From Nostoc mirabile CHAB5784 (GTDB taxonomy: Bacteria; Cyanobacteriota; Cyanobacteriia; Cyanobacteriales; Nostocaceae): a stretch of DNA of 64,000 nt. The DNA lies in the NCBI RefSeq assembly GCF_020829645.1, contig NZ_JAIVFS010000004.1:162471-226470 (forward strand), in the 5' to 3' direction. Positions 1-8,896 of the stretch are shown here, one piece after another. Both the position numbers and the translations under genes were made by a program. The notes below the pieces were generated by a model that saw only the letters and a list, made by a program, of their open reading frames with translations, ran no database searches and was not told the origin of the DNA. Numbering within the stretch: the stretch's first letter is position 1; every line of letters starts with the position of its first letter.

Positions 1-516
1 AGCAAACTTGCTTTTATTAAACACAAAAGCGATGGCTTTGCCAACGCCTGCCGTAGGATGCCCGAAGGGCTGTAGGGCGAACGCAACAATTGAACTGATA
101 CAAAGCGTAGACGCATTCGCAAAGCGTCTCCAAGAGTTGCGGTGAGGGAGTCGCAGTCTTGGCGGTTCCCGTCGATTGCGATAGCGCAGCGTTAGCGACG
201 CAGGAGCGTCACTCCCGAACCCGTTGGCGCAGCCTCTCGTAGAGAAGGGCGAATCAAAAGACATCGCACAAAAATTTACACGAATTCCTCATCCTAATTC
301 TATGTAAAAATACTTCTGAAGTCATTGAGAAGTATAAAGTAATACTATATATTAAAGTAAGAAAGGCGATGTCTACGACGGGCTATTCGGCGTCGCAGAC
401 TCTTGGCCGAGGGCGATCACCTTTCATTTAACCCCTACAATTGGAGTCAACTATGATCATGACACAATCAAAAAAGTTCGCCAAATCACAACAAAAGCAG
501 TATTTACCTAAAACCT
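1..516. other. Gene-free stretch with dispersed short repeats
   Basis: No coding region is supported here. The stretch holds GC-rich short repeats built from 'gccaacgcc', 'gggcgaacg' and 'gcgtctccaagagttgcgg' motifs. Relatives of these occur again near 37.2 kb and, in coding sequence, in the nnr gene near 46.7 kb. From about 280 to 510 the sequence is AT-rich and unremarkable. Confidence 0.6.
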
Positions 517-2307
517 TTAAAAGGTGAAAGTTGTTCTCAGCGTACCGATAATCGCATCGTCGTTACCGCTATTTTGACCAGGCGAGGTCAACCAGATGAC
601 ACCAGGGGTGATTGAGATGTTATCTGATACGCGATACTTGTAGAAACCTTCAAAGTGATAGGGTATATCATTACCAGCAGCAACACCTGTCCGGTTAAAG
701 GAATAGGGTTCCGCACCAGCAAAAATACCTAAAACGTTACCCTGTTTACCGAAGTCAGGTAAGGCTATCCCAACACCGTAGCTCCAAGCTTCATAATCAT
801 CATCTGCACCAAAGCCTGTGACATCGTGGTAAGAAACGAACCCACTAATTGACAGTTTGTCGTTGGGTCTGAAGGCTGCCGACACACCATAGGAATTACT
901 GGAAGATGCGTTTAGGGCAGTAAGGTTGTTAGCTAGGCTGTTAGCTTGACCAGTACCTACGACGGGGCTAGCGCCAGTCGTCAAACCACCACCTGCATCA
1001 AATAAACCGATACTTCCAGCACCATGATACCCGTGAACGTAGGTAGCAGCGATCGCCAAGCGATCGCCAACACTAAAGTTCAACTGTCCAAGAGCTGCAT
1101 AGTTACCCTCTAACAAACCTTGATTTACTCCAGGATTATTAGCATTTGATGCCAAGTAGCCTACAGTCAGTGAACTTGGTTTGAAAAAACTGCCACCGCT
1201 ACCAAAGGGTAAAGTTAGTGCTGCACCTGCACCACCACCAATGCGATAGATGGGACTTTCAGAAGCAAAGGTAGACAAAGCACCATTACCGCCATCATAG
1301 TCCTCAAAGTAAGGGTTGTTAGTGGCAACATAATCACTATGAATACCTCCGGTGGCCGCCAAGTAAACTTGGGCTGGGCCGATGGGTACGTAATACGCCA
1401 GCCAGTCTATAACGACACTGTTATTGGTGCTTCCACCGGCGAGTTGAAATGTTTGTGTACCTTCAGCACTATTGATAACCCCATTAGCGTTATCCCTTAA
1501 TGAAAAGGCTCCTGCATTACCAGCAGCAAGACGGGTGTGTAAAACGTCTCTACCCGTGAAACTGGTTTGCAAATCTAAACGTACCCTATCTTGGAAGACA
1601 GTATTGTTCGCATCGCCAGTATTACCGCCAAAAATATCAGTAACGGCAAAAATGGCTTCACCCACCAATTTTGTAGTAGTGGAAAACTGATTTGCTTCCA
1701 GTTCAGCAGTTCGTGCTTCTACAGCATCGACTCGGCCACGCAGAGTTGCTAGTTCTGCCGAGAATTCCTCTTGCAAACGTTGGAGGGTTGTTAAATCCTG
1801 TTTTGTCACCAAATCAGCCGTTGCTGTGGCAATCAGTTCATTAACCCGATCTAAACAAGCATTCAAACCTGCGGCAAATTCATAACGAGTCAATGCCCGG
1901 TTGCCACGGTAAGTGCTATTGGGGTATCCAGCAATACAACCGTAGCGTTCAACCAGGGATTGCAAAGCTTGGAATGCCCAGTCAGTGGGCTGTACATCAG
2001 AAAATTGAGAAACTGATGTGACTTGAGACAGTGAATTTTGGTTCTTGCCTTCACTGCTGTAGCGGTTAACTTGTTCTAAAACCTTCTTATCATCAGTCTT
2101 TTGGGCAACCAACTGCTGATTTTTTGGTTGTGTTTGGATGAATATTGAAGCACTAGAAGCTATTGGTGCTTCTGCCTGAGCAACTTTTGCATTTATATCT
2201 TCAGAAGAGGCTGGTACTTTAGTAGCCATAGCCTTAGCGGAAACCAACACTGTCACTCCCAAAACTACTGGGCTTAATACCAGAGTTTTCCACAATAGAT
2301 GAGACAT
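517..2307 (-). CDS. SLH-domain, OprB-type outer-membrane porin (iron-uptake porin family)
   Basis: This 596-residue protein has the layout of the cyanobacterial SLH/OprB porins. A signal peptide (residues 1-28, ending AMA) and a low-complexity linker come first. One S-layer homology domain follows at about 100-160 (FSDVQPTDWAFQAL, then YPNSTYRGNRALTRYEFA), then a coiled coil at about 165-205, then a Gly/Asn/aromatic-rich beta-barrel from about 207 ending in a C-terminal Phe (RTTFTF). In the family the SLH domain anchors to the cell wall and the barrel passes small solutes or inorganic ions; some members are annotated as iron-uptake porins, but the substrate cannot be read from sequence. An AGGAAA-like ribosome site lies about 8 bases before the ATG. 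It stands alone, divergent from the HMA cluster. Confidence 0.9.
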   Translation of the reverse strand: MSHLLWKTLVLSPVVLGVTVLVSAKAMATKVPASSEDINAKVAQAEAPIASSASIFIQTQPKNQQLVAQKTDDKKVLEQVNRYSSEGKNQNSLSQVTSVSQFSDVQPTDWAFQALQSLVERYGCIAGYPNSTYRGNRALTRYEFAAGLNACLDRVNELIATATADLVTKQDLTTLQRLQEEFSAELATLRGRVDAVEARTAELEANQFSTTTKLVGEAIFAVTDIFGGNTGDANNTVFQDRVRLDLQTSFTGRDVLHTRLAAGNAGAFSLRDNANGVINSAEGTQTFQLAGGSTNNSVVIDWLAYYVPIGPAQVYLAATGGIHSDYVATNNPYFEDYDGGNGALSTFASESPIYRIGGGAGAALTLPFGSGGSFFKPSSLTVGYLASNANNPGVNQGLLEGNYAALGQLNFSVGDRLAIAATYVHGYHGAGSIGLFDAGGGLTTGASPVVGTGQANSLANNLTALNASSSNSYGVSAAFRPNDKLSISGFVSYHDVTGFGADDDYEAWSYGVGIALPDFGKQGNVLGIFAGAEPYSFNRTGVAAGNDIPYHFEGFYKYRVSDNISITPGVIWLTSPGQNSGNDDAIIGTLRTTFTF

Positions 2308-2440
2308 TTTTTATTTTCCTTTCCCAAAAAAGGCCCGAAATGACTGGCTTCAAGAAAAAGAGAACAAGCAGTTATTCTACTTGTTGGAAATCTTATCAAA
2401 TTCCAGTAACTTTAAGATATGCTTCACAAAATTGTTAATA

Positions 2441-2488
2441 ATTCAGAATTCAGAATTCAGAATTCAGGATTCAGGATTCAGGATTCAG
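2441..2488. repeat. Tandem ATTCAG(A/G) short repeat
   Basis: About six consecutive ATTCAGAA / ATTCAGG units lie upstream of the porin gene. Similar GAATTCAGAATT strings flank the repeat block at about 51.87-52.04 kb, so this is a dispersed short tandem repeat. Confidence 0.75.
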
Positions 2489-2497
2489 CAATCTTTC

Positions 2498-2560
2498 AGT
2501 GGGGGATTCACCCGCCACTGTCTTGTTGACCACCAAATTGAAAATTTGGTGGGGGTGCAA
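2498..2560. repeat. Dispersed inverted repeat (GTGGGGG / CACCAAAT type)
   Basis: This block pairs CACCAAATT with AATTTGGTG and carries CAGTGGGGGATTC. A reverse-complement relative lies at about 51916-51978, with ACCCCCACCAAAT and CAGTGGGGGTCTGAATC. It is a palindromic intergenic element and no coding is supported. Confidence 0.6.
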
Positions 2561-2740
2561 AAACAGAGTCTTGCAACGTGACCTCACCAGAGTAATCAAA
2601 AACACCCCACCCCCAACCCCTAAGAACTCTTCGGGCTACCGTGTACACACAAGTCTTTTAGAGTGGCTCCACAGATTTTTAATCCCCCCAACCCCTCTTG
2701 AAAAGTAAAGCTGTTTTATTCCCTCAAAGGCTCAAAAAAG

Positions 2741-3000
2741 ACTTGTGTTGTGAACGAAAGTACTTGTGTTGTGAACCAAAGTACTTGTGTTGTGAGGGAC
2801 TTCCAAATAAAAAAATACCCAATAAATTTACGAAAAAGCTCTCTCCTTATTCCTCTGTGTTCTCTGTGTCTGGAGTGGTTCGTTTATTTGGGTAATTTAT
2901 TTCTTGGAAGTCCCTGAACCAAAAGACTTGTGTTGTGAACGAAAGTACTTGTGTTGTGAACCAAAGTACTTGTGTTGTGAACCAAAAGACTTGTGTGTAC
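2741..3000. repeat. 21-bp tandem array interrupted by a MITE
   Basis: The unit reads ACTTGTGTTGTGAACCAAAG plus one base. Units start at 2741, 2762 and 2783, and again at 2926, 2947 and 2968, with a partial unit at 2989. The third unit is cut after 13 bases by the family A element at 2796-2914; the rest of the unit resumes immediately beyond it, after a duplicated TGA. The array therefore predates the insertion. Confidence 0.9.
2796..2914. mobile_element. MITE family A, copy 1 (GGGACTTCC ends, TGA target duplication)
   Basis: The element starts GGGACTTCCAAATAAA and ends TTCTTGGAAGTCCC, giving terminal inverted repeats. It is flanked by TGA on both sides, and removing the element with one TGA restores the 21-bp tandem unit exactly. 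There is no room for a transposase, so it must be mobilised in trans. The 3-bp duplications resemble those of some IS5-type groups; that link is inference. Confidence 0.85.
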
Positions 3001-3080
3001 ACCGTAGGCTCTTCGGGAGGGGAGCGTAAGTTTACTCAAATGCGGGGTGGGGTTCTTTATTTTTTATTTATGCAAGAGGT

Positions 3081-3213
3081 CTAAGACTTACGCATTTTGA
3101 CGAAAAAACGTCATTGCCAGCGACAGCAAAGCAATCTCCCCAAGACCGAGATTGCTTCCCTACACTACGTTTCGGTCGCAATGACATATACTTAGTTGCG
3201 TAAGTCCTAAGGT
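3081..3213. repeat. Inverted-repeat element with GACTTACGCA ends
   Basis: GACTTACGCA at the left is matched by TGCGTAAGTC at the right, with CTAA on both outer sides as a possible 4-bp target duplication. Inside, at about 3110-3185, lies a nested palindromic unit, GTCATTGCCAGCGA to TCGGTCGCAATGAC, that carries GAAGCAATC-like arms. The same inner unit recurs at 45781-45857 and the same outer ends at about 45476-45594. Confidence 0.65.
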
Positions 3214-3451
3214 CTAATCAACACTGTCCTAACCTATGTGACTACGGCTACAAGTAAGTGGGTCAAATTAAATATAAAACCTCACCCTGCCTCCGGCTTC
3301 CCCCGACAATACCAAGGAGAGGGATTGAGGGTTGTCATAACAAAACGTTATAAAAAATAATTCGGAAGACACATACTTAACCCCTAGCCCTGAGTTACAT
3401 TTAATCTATTGTTAACCTTTAACTTGATGTAGCTATTGGCTAATTCGGTAA

Positions 3452-4648
3452 ATGACTAAAAATAGCAGTAATCGTGAAAAATTAAATATTTTAGCGAAAA
3501 TATCTCCTAATTTCATCTCTACACCACAAAGCAACGAAGTTAATCAGAGTACAAGTAAAGCGATCGCTTTAGTTACGAAGTCACAGCCCTCAGGTGCCTT
3601 GCAAATAGTTCATGTAACTACCGGGCGCGTGCGACTCCGTACCACTGACAGTAGTCTCAACTCGATACTAGACAACATAGCCCAAGATTTCCGCTCCTTA
3701 GAAGGAGTGAGGGAAGTTAGCGTGAATGAGCAAACGGGCAGTTTGGTAGTTAATTTTGATGAAGATAAGCTCTCATTACCGCAAATTTTGGCGCTAAAAT
3801 CCGATATTGAGATCCAACAGCCACAGGCTTCGTCTGATTCACCTAGCAAGACCGATCCCTTTGCAGCTTGGAAATCTCCTTTATTTTGGAAAGAGCAGGG
3901 CATTTCCTTAATTCCGATGATGACAGGCTTGGCGGTAACAGGAGGGTTGGGAATTCATGGCTGGGTATCGATTCCAGTTTATATGATTGCGGCGGATGCA
4001 ACCCGTGGTGTAATTGGTTATCTTGGCTCTCAAGTTCCGACATCAGAAAAAAACGAAGGTAATAACACCAGTTCTGCGATATCGGAATTATCAAAAGAGG
4101 AGCGCAAATCTACTATCCAACCAGAAAAGTCAACAAATAATCTTGAGAAGGCTAGCAAGGTGGTAGCACCTGCAAAGATTGACTACAGTGTAGTGCATGC
4201 AATTGGTGGACGTATTCGCTTCAATGTGCCAAAAATTGCTGAAGATCGAGCCTATGGGCGGCGACTTGAGAGAATAGTGAAAACCGATGCTGAAGTTACA
4301 AGCGTGCGTGTGAATTTTGATGCAGCATCGATCGCGATCGCTTATCAGTCTCGTGATATTCCATTATCTTATTGGGTGAGTCTGATGGAATTAGCGTTGG
4401 AGATAAACCCACCAACACTAGGCATGACAACGGCTAATCAACCCCTAGAAGAAGTTAGTCAGACGAATGAAATTACAGACGCAACAACGGCAAATCATAC
4501 AACTCAGGTTACTCAGACTGCTGAAGTTATCAACTCAACAACAGCAAACCAAACAACTCCACAGTTATCCAGTCTGTGGACTAACCTAAAATCGCCTGCG
4601 ATGTCATTGTCATTAGGTATTATGGCGAACTTACCCTTGGGAACCTAA
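3452..4648 (+). CDS. Two-domain HMA-like protein with hydrophobic middle
   Basis: This 398-residue protein has two small HMA-like (HMA_2-type) ferredoxin-fold domains. The first starts near residue 50 (IVHVTTGRVRLR), the second near 243 (YSVVHAIGGRIRFNVP). Neither has the CxxC pair that binds soft metals in classical HMA domains; a GR-x-R-x cluster sits there instead. Between them, residues about 138-195 are hydrophobic and Gly-rich and could form one membrane hairpin. The C-terminus is Thr/Asn/Gln-rich with a TANxTT pattern. It is the first of a same-strand series of proteins with this domain, ahead of the P-type ATPase. Function is unproven; a partner or cargo role for that ATPase is inferred from the shared domain and neighbourhood. 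Confidence 0.8.
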   Translation: MTKNSSNREKLNILAKISPNFISTPQSNEVNQSTSKAIALVTKSQPSGALQIVHVTTGRVRLRTTDSSLNSILDNIAQDFRSLEGVREVSVNEQTGSLVVNFDEDKLSLPQILALKSDIEIQQPQASSDSPSKTDPFAAWKSPLFWKEQGISLIPMMTGLAVTGGLGIHGWVSIPVYMIAADATRGVIGYLGSQVPTSEKNEGNNTSSAISELSKEERKSTIQPEKSTNNLEKASKVVAPAKIDYSVVHAIGGRIRFNVPKIAEDRAYGRRLERIVKTDAEVTSVRVNFDAASIAIAYQSRDIPLSYWVSLMELALEINPPTLGMTTANQPLEEVSQTNEITDATTANHTTQVTQTAEVINSTTANQTTPQLSSLWTNLKSPAMSLSLGIMANLPLGT

Positions 4649-4685
4649 TATACAGTTTCAAATTGCGGAATACTGGAGGGCAATT

Positions 4686-5735
4686 ATGACTGGTTTAAAT
4701 TTAGAAACGGTAGCAGATTTAGACAAAAAACAAGAGCAAACAGTCACAGACGAGATTAATTGCCCAAAAATGCCGCCTTCAAGGGTAGCACATAGCATTA
4801 TTTGTGCATTTCCCGGACAAGTGGCGTTTTGCATACCTCAGATTAGAGAAGATGAAAAATATATGCAACGTCTTCTCGCCTTGCTTGCCAATGAGCCTTT
4901 GGTAATCAATCAGCAAGTCAATACTACTATGCTAGGATCAATTGCCATTACCTATAAATCTGATCTAATGTCAGATGTTGACATGCGATCGCATTTGGCT
5001 AATTTGATTCAGTTGGCTGGTAATGCAGAAGTGGTATCAGCATCTGCAAACCAATTCAAACCATGCTCAACTGCGGTGACGACAGAAGACAGGCAGGATA
5101 GAAAGCCAAAAAGAGAAGCCCAGAAGCAGACATCAGCAACATTCTCCTTATCCTCTGCGGATGCGTCAGTCTCTAAGAGGTTGTTTGAAAAGTGTTTCAC
5201 TGTGACTTTAGGTACTTTTAGATCCCCCCTACCCCACGCCAGTCGCTCCACTTGGGGAGACCCCAAGACCGCGCTGGCTCCCCTTAAAAAGGGGGGAACC
5301 GGAGTCAAAGTCCCCCTTTTTAAGGGGGATTTAGGAGGATCTAAAACTTTTGATACCAATAAAAGGACTTTTCAAACATCCTCTAAGACTAAAAGCAATT
5401 CGGCATCCTCGGCTGATTCTGTAATTCAACAACCAAAAAAACCTGCAAAAGTAGCTTATAGCATTGCTCATGCAATTCCCGGAAGGGTGCGGTTTCGTGT
5501 GCCTGGAATTGCCTGCGATCCAAAATATGTCCAACGGTTAGAGACATTACTCAAATCAGATTCTACAGTTACCAGTGAGCGAGTTAATAGCGCTGCGAGA
5601 TCAGTTGTCATTACCTATAAAACTGGAATGATGCGGAATTCTCAGAAGCGAGTGCAAAGCTTTTTATTAACACCAATATCTCATCTAGTCAATTTAATTG
5701 AATCTGCCAATGATCCCGCCACAGCGATAAGTTAG
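4686..5735 (+). CDS. Two-domain HMA-like protein enlarged by an in-frame MITE
   Basis: This 349-residue protein lies 37 bases after the previous HMA gene, with GGAGG shortly before its ATG. A degenerate first HMA-like domain (about 38-110, FPGQVAFCIP, the Arg cluster partly lost) and a canonical second one (about 257-330, YSIAHAIPGRVRFRVP) flank a linker. Residues about 164-233 of the linker are encoded by a family B repeat with a TAA target duplication, adding exactly 210 bases without a stop. That stretch (LAPLKKGGTGVKVPLFKGD and similar) is the translation of a common intergenic repeat, not a conserved domain. The protein probably works with the downstream ATPase. It could be non-functional, but the downstream frame is intact. 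Confidence 0.8.
   Translation: MTGLNLETVADLDKKQEQTVTDEINCPKMPPSRVAHSIICAFPGQVAFCIPQIREDEKYMQRLLALLANEPLVINQQVNTTMLGSIAITYKSDLMSDVDMRSHLANLIQLAGNAEVVSASANQFKPCSTAVTTEDRQDRKPKREAQKQTSATFSLSSADASVSKRLFEKCFTVTLGTFRSPLPHASRSTWGDPKTALAPLKKGGTGVKVPLFKGDLGGSKTFDTNKRTFQTSSKTKSNSASSADSVIQQPKKPAKVAYSIAHAIPGRVRFRVPGIACDPKYVQRLETLLKSDSTVTSERVNSAARSVVITYKTGMMRNSQKRVQSFLLTPISHLVNLIESANDPATAIS
5177..5383. mobile_element. MITE family B inserted in frame inside an HMA gene
   Basis: The left end GAGGTTGTTTGAAAAGT is matched by the right end ACTTTTCAAACATCCTC. TAA flanks both sides (5174-5176 and 5384-5386), but in the gene's frame these bases fall within TCT-AAG, so no stop arises. Element plus duplication is 210 bases, a multiple of three. 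The interior contains the common CCCCTTAAAAAGGGG palindromic repeat. A lone right end of the same family lies at 53198-53217. Confidence 0.85.
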
Positions 5736-5739
5736 CTAA

Positions 5740-5932
5740 GGGACTTCCAAGAAATAAATTATCCAAATAAACGTAGACGCTTTGCGGCTTGCCGCAGGCT
5801 ACCACAGAGACACAGAGAAGCCAGTGCGCCCTTGCGGGTTCCCCGACTTGAAGCAACTGGCGCGACACAGAGGAATAAGGAGGAGAGAGTTTTTTCGCCA
5901 GTTTTTTGAGTATTTTTTTATTTGGAAGTCCC
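5740..5932. mobile_element. MITE family A, copy 2 (TAA target duplication)
   Basis: It starts GGGACTTCCAAGAAATAAA and ends TTATTTGGAAGTCCC, flanked by TAA on both sides, five bases after the stop of the HMA gene. The interior carries GC-rich short repeats (CTTGCGGGTTCCCC) absent from copy 1, so the copies share ends but not the whole interior. Confidence 0.85.
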
Positions 5933-6073
5933 TAACTAATCCAGCAAATGACAAATAACCAAACTTTTGATAGCTAATCAATCTCGCAGGATTGGTAGCT
6001 AATTTGCTCTCTTTACCTTAATAAAGAGCCTGATTTTCATCGAAGTGTAACAATTTTGGATTAAAGAAAAGTA

Positions 6074-8326
6074 ATGGCAAAAGTAGCAGTGCAACTACCA
6101 TCACCCCCAAAATCTCAATTCACTGTGTTGGAAGGGAATGGAAAAGTTTCTTTAATTGACACTAATGGACACTCTCAAGGAGAGTTACCCAACGTTACCT
6201 ACAGCGTTATCCATACAACTCCGGGAAGACTGCGGTTTCGCGTACCTCGCTTACGCTGTGATGCCGATTATGCCAAGCGTCTGGAAGTGTTGTTAACAGC
6301 AGATGCGCTGGTGAAGAATGTCCGTGTCAAGCCTGCGGCAATGTCGGTTGCAGTTACTTATAAATCTGATAAAGTTTCCGATGCGAAGATGCGATCGCAC
6401 CTTCACGATTTGATTCAGGCTGCAAGTGTTGTAGTCGTTCTCAAAAACTCTACATCTTTATCGGAAACCGAAAAAGAGGCATCTTGGCCAGGTTTACAAC
6501 TTTCCGCCCTTGCGACTACTTTAGCAGTACTGGGGGGGCCGTTAGGATTACCAATGCCACCTTTAATAGTGGTGCTTCCCATCGCCATTGCCACACTACC
6601 CGTCATCCAACGAGCCTGGGAAGGTATTAGGGTAGAGCGAAAATTGAATATTGACTTTTTGGATCTGATGGCGATCGCTATTACTACCTTCCAAGGCCAA
6701 TTTCTCACACCATCGCTGATGCTCGGTTTAATTGAAGTGGGCGAAAATATCCGCGATCGCACGGCTCGTTCTTCTGCTCAACAAACTCTAGATTTACTTA
6801 GTTCTCTGGGGCAATTTGTCTGGGTGGAACGCAATGGCGACAAGCAACAAATTCCCATTCAAGATGTGCAGCGTGGCGATACAGTGATTGTTTACCCTGG
6901 CGAACAAGTGCCGGTTGATGGTAGCATTTTGCGAGGTAAAGCCCTGCTAGATGAGCAAAAACTAACTGGCGAGTCGATGCCAGTCTTGAAGAAAAAGGGA
7001 CAACCAGTTTTTGCCTCAACGCTGGTACGGGAAGGACGAATTTATATTCTTGCAGAATGGATAGGGAATGATACCCGCGCCGGACAAAGCATTAAGTTAA
7101 TGCAAGAAGCGCCTGTCCACGACACCCGGATAGAGAATTATGCCATAAAATTTGCTCAAAAAGCTGTTGTGCCAACTTTGCTACTTGGTGGGGCAGTATT
7201 TGCCGCAACCCGCAACCCCTCACGGGCAGCTAGCGTTTTAACTCTAGACTTTGCTACAGGTATTCGAGTCTCCGTCCCCACAACAGTTTTAGCAGCATTA
7301 ACTTATGCTGCACGGCGGGGGATTCTCATCCGTAGCGGACGGGCGTTAGAACAACTAGCAGAAGTTGATACCATAGTTTTTGATAAAACGGGGACACTGA
7401 CTAAGGGAGAAGTCGATGTTGTCAGTGTGGAAAGTCTCAATCCAGCAACATCAAGATTGCGGGTGTTGGAATTGGCAGCCGCCGCCGAACAGCGTTTAAC
7501 TCATCCAGTTGCAGAAGCAATTGTTCGCTATGCCCAAGCAGAGCAAGTGGCAATTTTGCCGCGTAGTAAGTGGGACTATCAACTAGGTTTGGGCGTGCAA
7601 GCTCTGATTGATGAAGAGACAGTTTATGTTGGGAGCGATCGCTTTTTGCGTTCTAGTGGCGTTGACATGGCAGCGCTAAATGGTCAGCAAAAATCAACAG
7701 ATTCAGCGATTTATGTAGCTAGCAATGGTCAACTTCAAGGTATTATTAAATATAGTGACCTTCTGCGTCCCGAAAGCCGGGAAGTCATTACAGCACTTTC
7801 GACGGTCGAAGGTGTAGAAATTCACATGCTAACCGGCGATAATCAGCGAACTGCTACTGCTGTTGCTGCTGAACTTGGTATCTTGCCAACGCATACTCAC
7901 GCAGAAGCTTTTCCAGAACAAAAGGCAACAGTTGTCCGCCAACTGCATGAACAAGGTAAGACAGTTGCATTTGTAGGTGATGGGATCAACGATTCGCCAG
8001 CTTTAGCCTACGCAGATGTTTCCGTATCCTTTGCCAACGGTTCTGAGATAGCCCGCGAGACAGCAGACTTAGTGTTGATGCAGAATGACTTGCATGGTTT
8101 ATTAGAAGCGATCGCGATCGCTCGTCAAGCCAAGCAATTGATTCGGCAAAACACAGCACTTGTTGCCGTTCCTAACCTAGCGGCAATGGTGATAGCCGTT
8201 TTCTTTGGTCTTAACCCCTTAGCTGCAACAGTAGTCAACAATGGCTCAACCGTAGTTGCCGGAGTCAACGGTTTGCGTCCAATTCTTAAAAATCGTCAAC
8301 ATAAAGCTCTACTATCGGCAAGATGA
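6074..8326 (+). CDS. P1B-type heavy-metal-translocating ATPase with N-terminal HMA-like domain and no CPx motif
   Basis: This 750-residue pump has an N-terminal HMA-like domain (about 43-115, YSVIHTTPGRLRFRVP, no CxxC), two hydrophobic segments at about 150-185, and then the ATPase core. Core motifs are TGES (298-301, dephosphorylation), DKTGT with the phosphorylated Asp437, a hinge TGDN and GDGINDS from 635. In the ion-path helix, where copper and zinc pumps have CPC or SPC, this protein reads DFATG (392-396), then IRVSVPTTV. That fits the less-studied P1B groups, including those called P1B-6 in ferrosome loci, rather than Cu+ or Zn2+ pumps. Metal and direction are therefore open. It is centred in the HMA gene series and separated from the preceding gene by a MITE. 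Confidence 0.9.
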   Translation: MAKVAVQLPSPPKSQFTVLEGNGKVSLIDTNGHSQGELPNVTYSVIHTTPGRLRFRVPRLRCDADYAKRLEVLLTADALVKNVRVKPAAMSVAVTYKSDKVSDAKMRSHLHDLIQAASVVVVLKNSTSLSETEKEASWPGLQLSALATTLAVLGGPLGLPMPPLIVVLPIAIATLPVIQRAWEGIRVERKLNIDFLDLMAIAITTFQGQFLTPSLMLGLIEVGENIRDRTARSSAQQTLDLLSSLGQFVWVERNGDKQQIPIQDVQRGDTVIVYPGEQVPVDGSILRGKALLDEQKLTGESMPVLKKKGQPVFASTLVREGRIYILAEWIGNDTRAGQSIKLMQEAPVHDTRIENYAIKFAQKAVVPTLLLGGAVFAATRNPSRAASVLTLDFATGIRVSVPTTVLAALTYAARRGILIRSGRALEQLAEVDTIVFDKTGTLTKGEVDVVSVESLNPATSRLRVLELAAAAEQRLTHPVAEAIVRYAQAEQVAILPRSKWDYQLGLGVQALIDEETVYVGSDRFLRSSGVDMAALNGQQKSTDSAIYVASNGQLQGIIKYSDLLRPESREVITALSTVEGVEIHMLTGDNQRTATAVAAELGILPTHTHAEAFPEQKATVVRQLHEQGKTVAFVGDGINDSPALAYADVSVSFANGSEIARETADLVLMQNDLHGLLEAIAIARQAKQLIRQNTALVAVPNLAAMVIAVFFGLNPLAATVVNNGSTVVAGVNGLRPILKNRQHKALLSAR

Positions 8327-8396
8327 TACAACTATGCCGCCAAGAGTATCTTAAAAAGCTTTCCAAGATTTCTTAATTAATAGGAGAAAATTGAAC

Positions 8397-8705
8397 ATGG
8401 CACCTAAAATTAGTGATTTTGTTGAAGATGCAGGCGCTCCCGGTATTATAGCCGGAATTGGTGCAGTCCTCTTAGCACCTGTTCTATTGCCCATTGTCGC
8501 TGGAGTTGGTAAACCCTTAGTCAAGTCAGTCATCAAAGGCGGAATTGGTCTTTATGAAAGAAGCAAAGGAACCATTGCAGAAATAGGAGAAACCTGGGAA
8601 GACATGGTAGCCGAAGCCAGAGCAGAACTTGCTGAAGAAAAAGAAACCCCCGTGTTTGAAGCCACTGCCACCAATGCGGATAATGTCGCCGATAATGGTG
8701 TGTAA
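8397..8705 (+). CDS. Small hydrophobic Gly/Ala-rich protein (DUF5132-like)
   Basis: This 102-residue protein begins 70 bases after the ATPase. The ATG at 8397 is preferred over an upstream TTG because AGGAG lies about 10 bases before it. Residues about 14-45 are a Gly/Pro/Val-rich hydrophobic stretch (AGAPGIIAGIGAVLLAPVLL), followed by a basic-amphipathic segment and an acidic C-terminal helix (AEARAELAEEKE). This matches what I recall as DUF5132, often found beside metal ATPases of this kind. Small hydrophobic partners also occur in ferrosome operons, but homology to those is not shown. It is likely co-transcribed with the ATPase and likely membrane-associated. Confidence 0.75.
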   Translation: MAPKISDFVEDAGAPGIIAGIGAVLLAPVLLPIVAGVGKPLVKSVIKGGIGLYERSKGTIAEIGETWEDMVAEARAELAEEKETPVFEATATNADNVADNGV

Positions 8706-8744
8706 TTTCATCTGCCTATTAGCAAGTTAAATTCTTCCCCATAG

Positions 8745-8896
8745 GCGACTTCCAATTACCAAAATAAAAGAACCCCACCCCCAACCCCTCCCCGCAGGCG
8801 GGGAGGGGAGACAAAGCACAGCTTTGGCGGGGTGGGGTTCTCCGGGTTTAATAAGTAATCAAGCGGACATAATATAATTTATGTTTTGGAAGTCCC
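8745..8896. mobile_element. MITE family A, copy 3 (TAG target duplication)
   Basis: It starts GCGACTTCCAATTACC and ends TTTTGGAAGTCCC, with TAG on both sides. The interior is an ACCCCACCCCCAACCCC/GGGGTGGGGTTC palindromic block plus 'gtttaataagtaatcaagcggacat', a segment also present at 14666-14735. From 8897 to about 9060 there is further repeat sequence resembling the interior of copies 1 and 2, with no gene. Confidence 0.8.

Noticed and set aside
2381..2895. Several short overlapping frames upstream of the HMA cluster
   Set aside because: They translate the ATTCAG, CACCAAAT and ACTTGTGTTGTGAA repeats and have no independent support.
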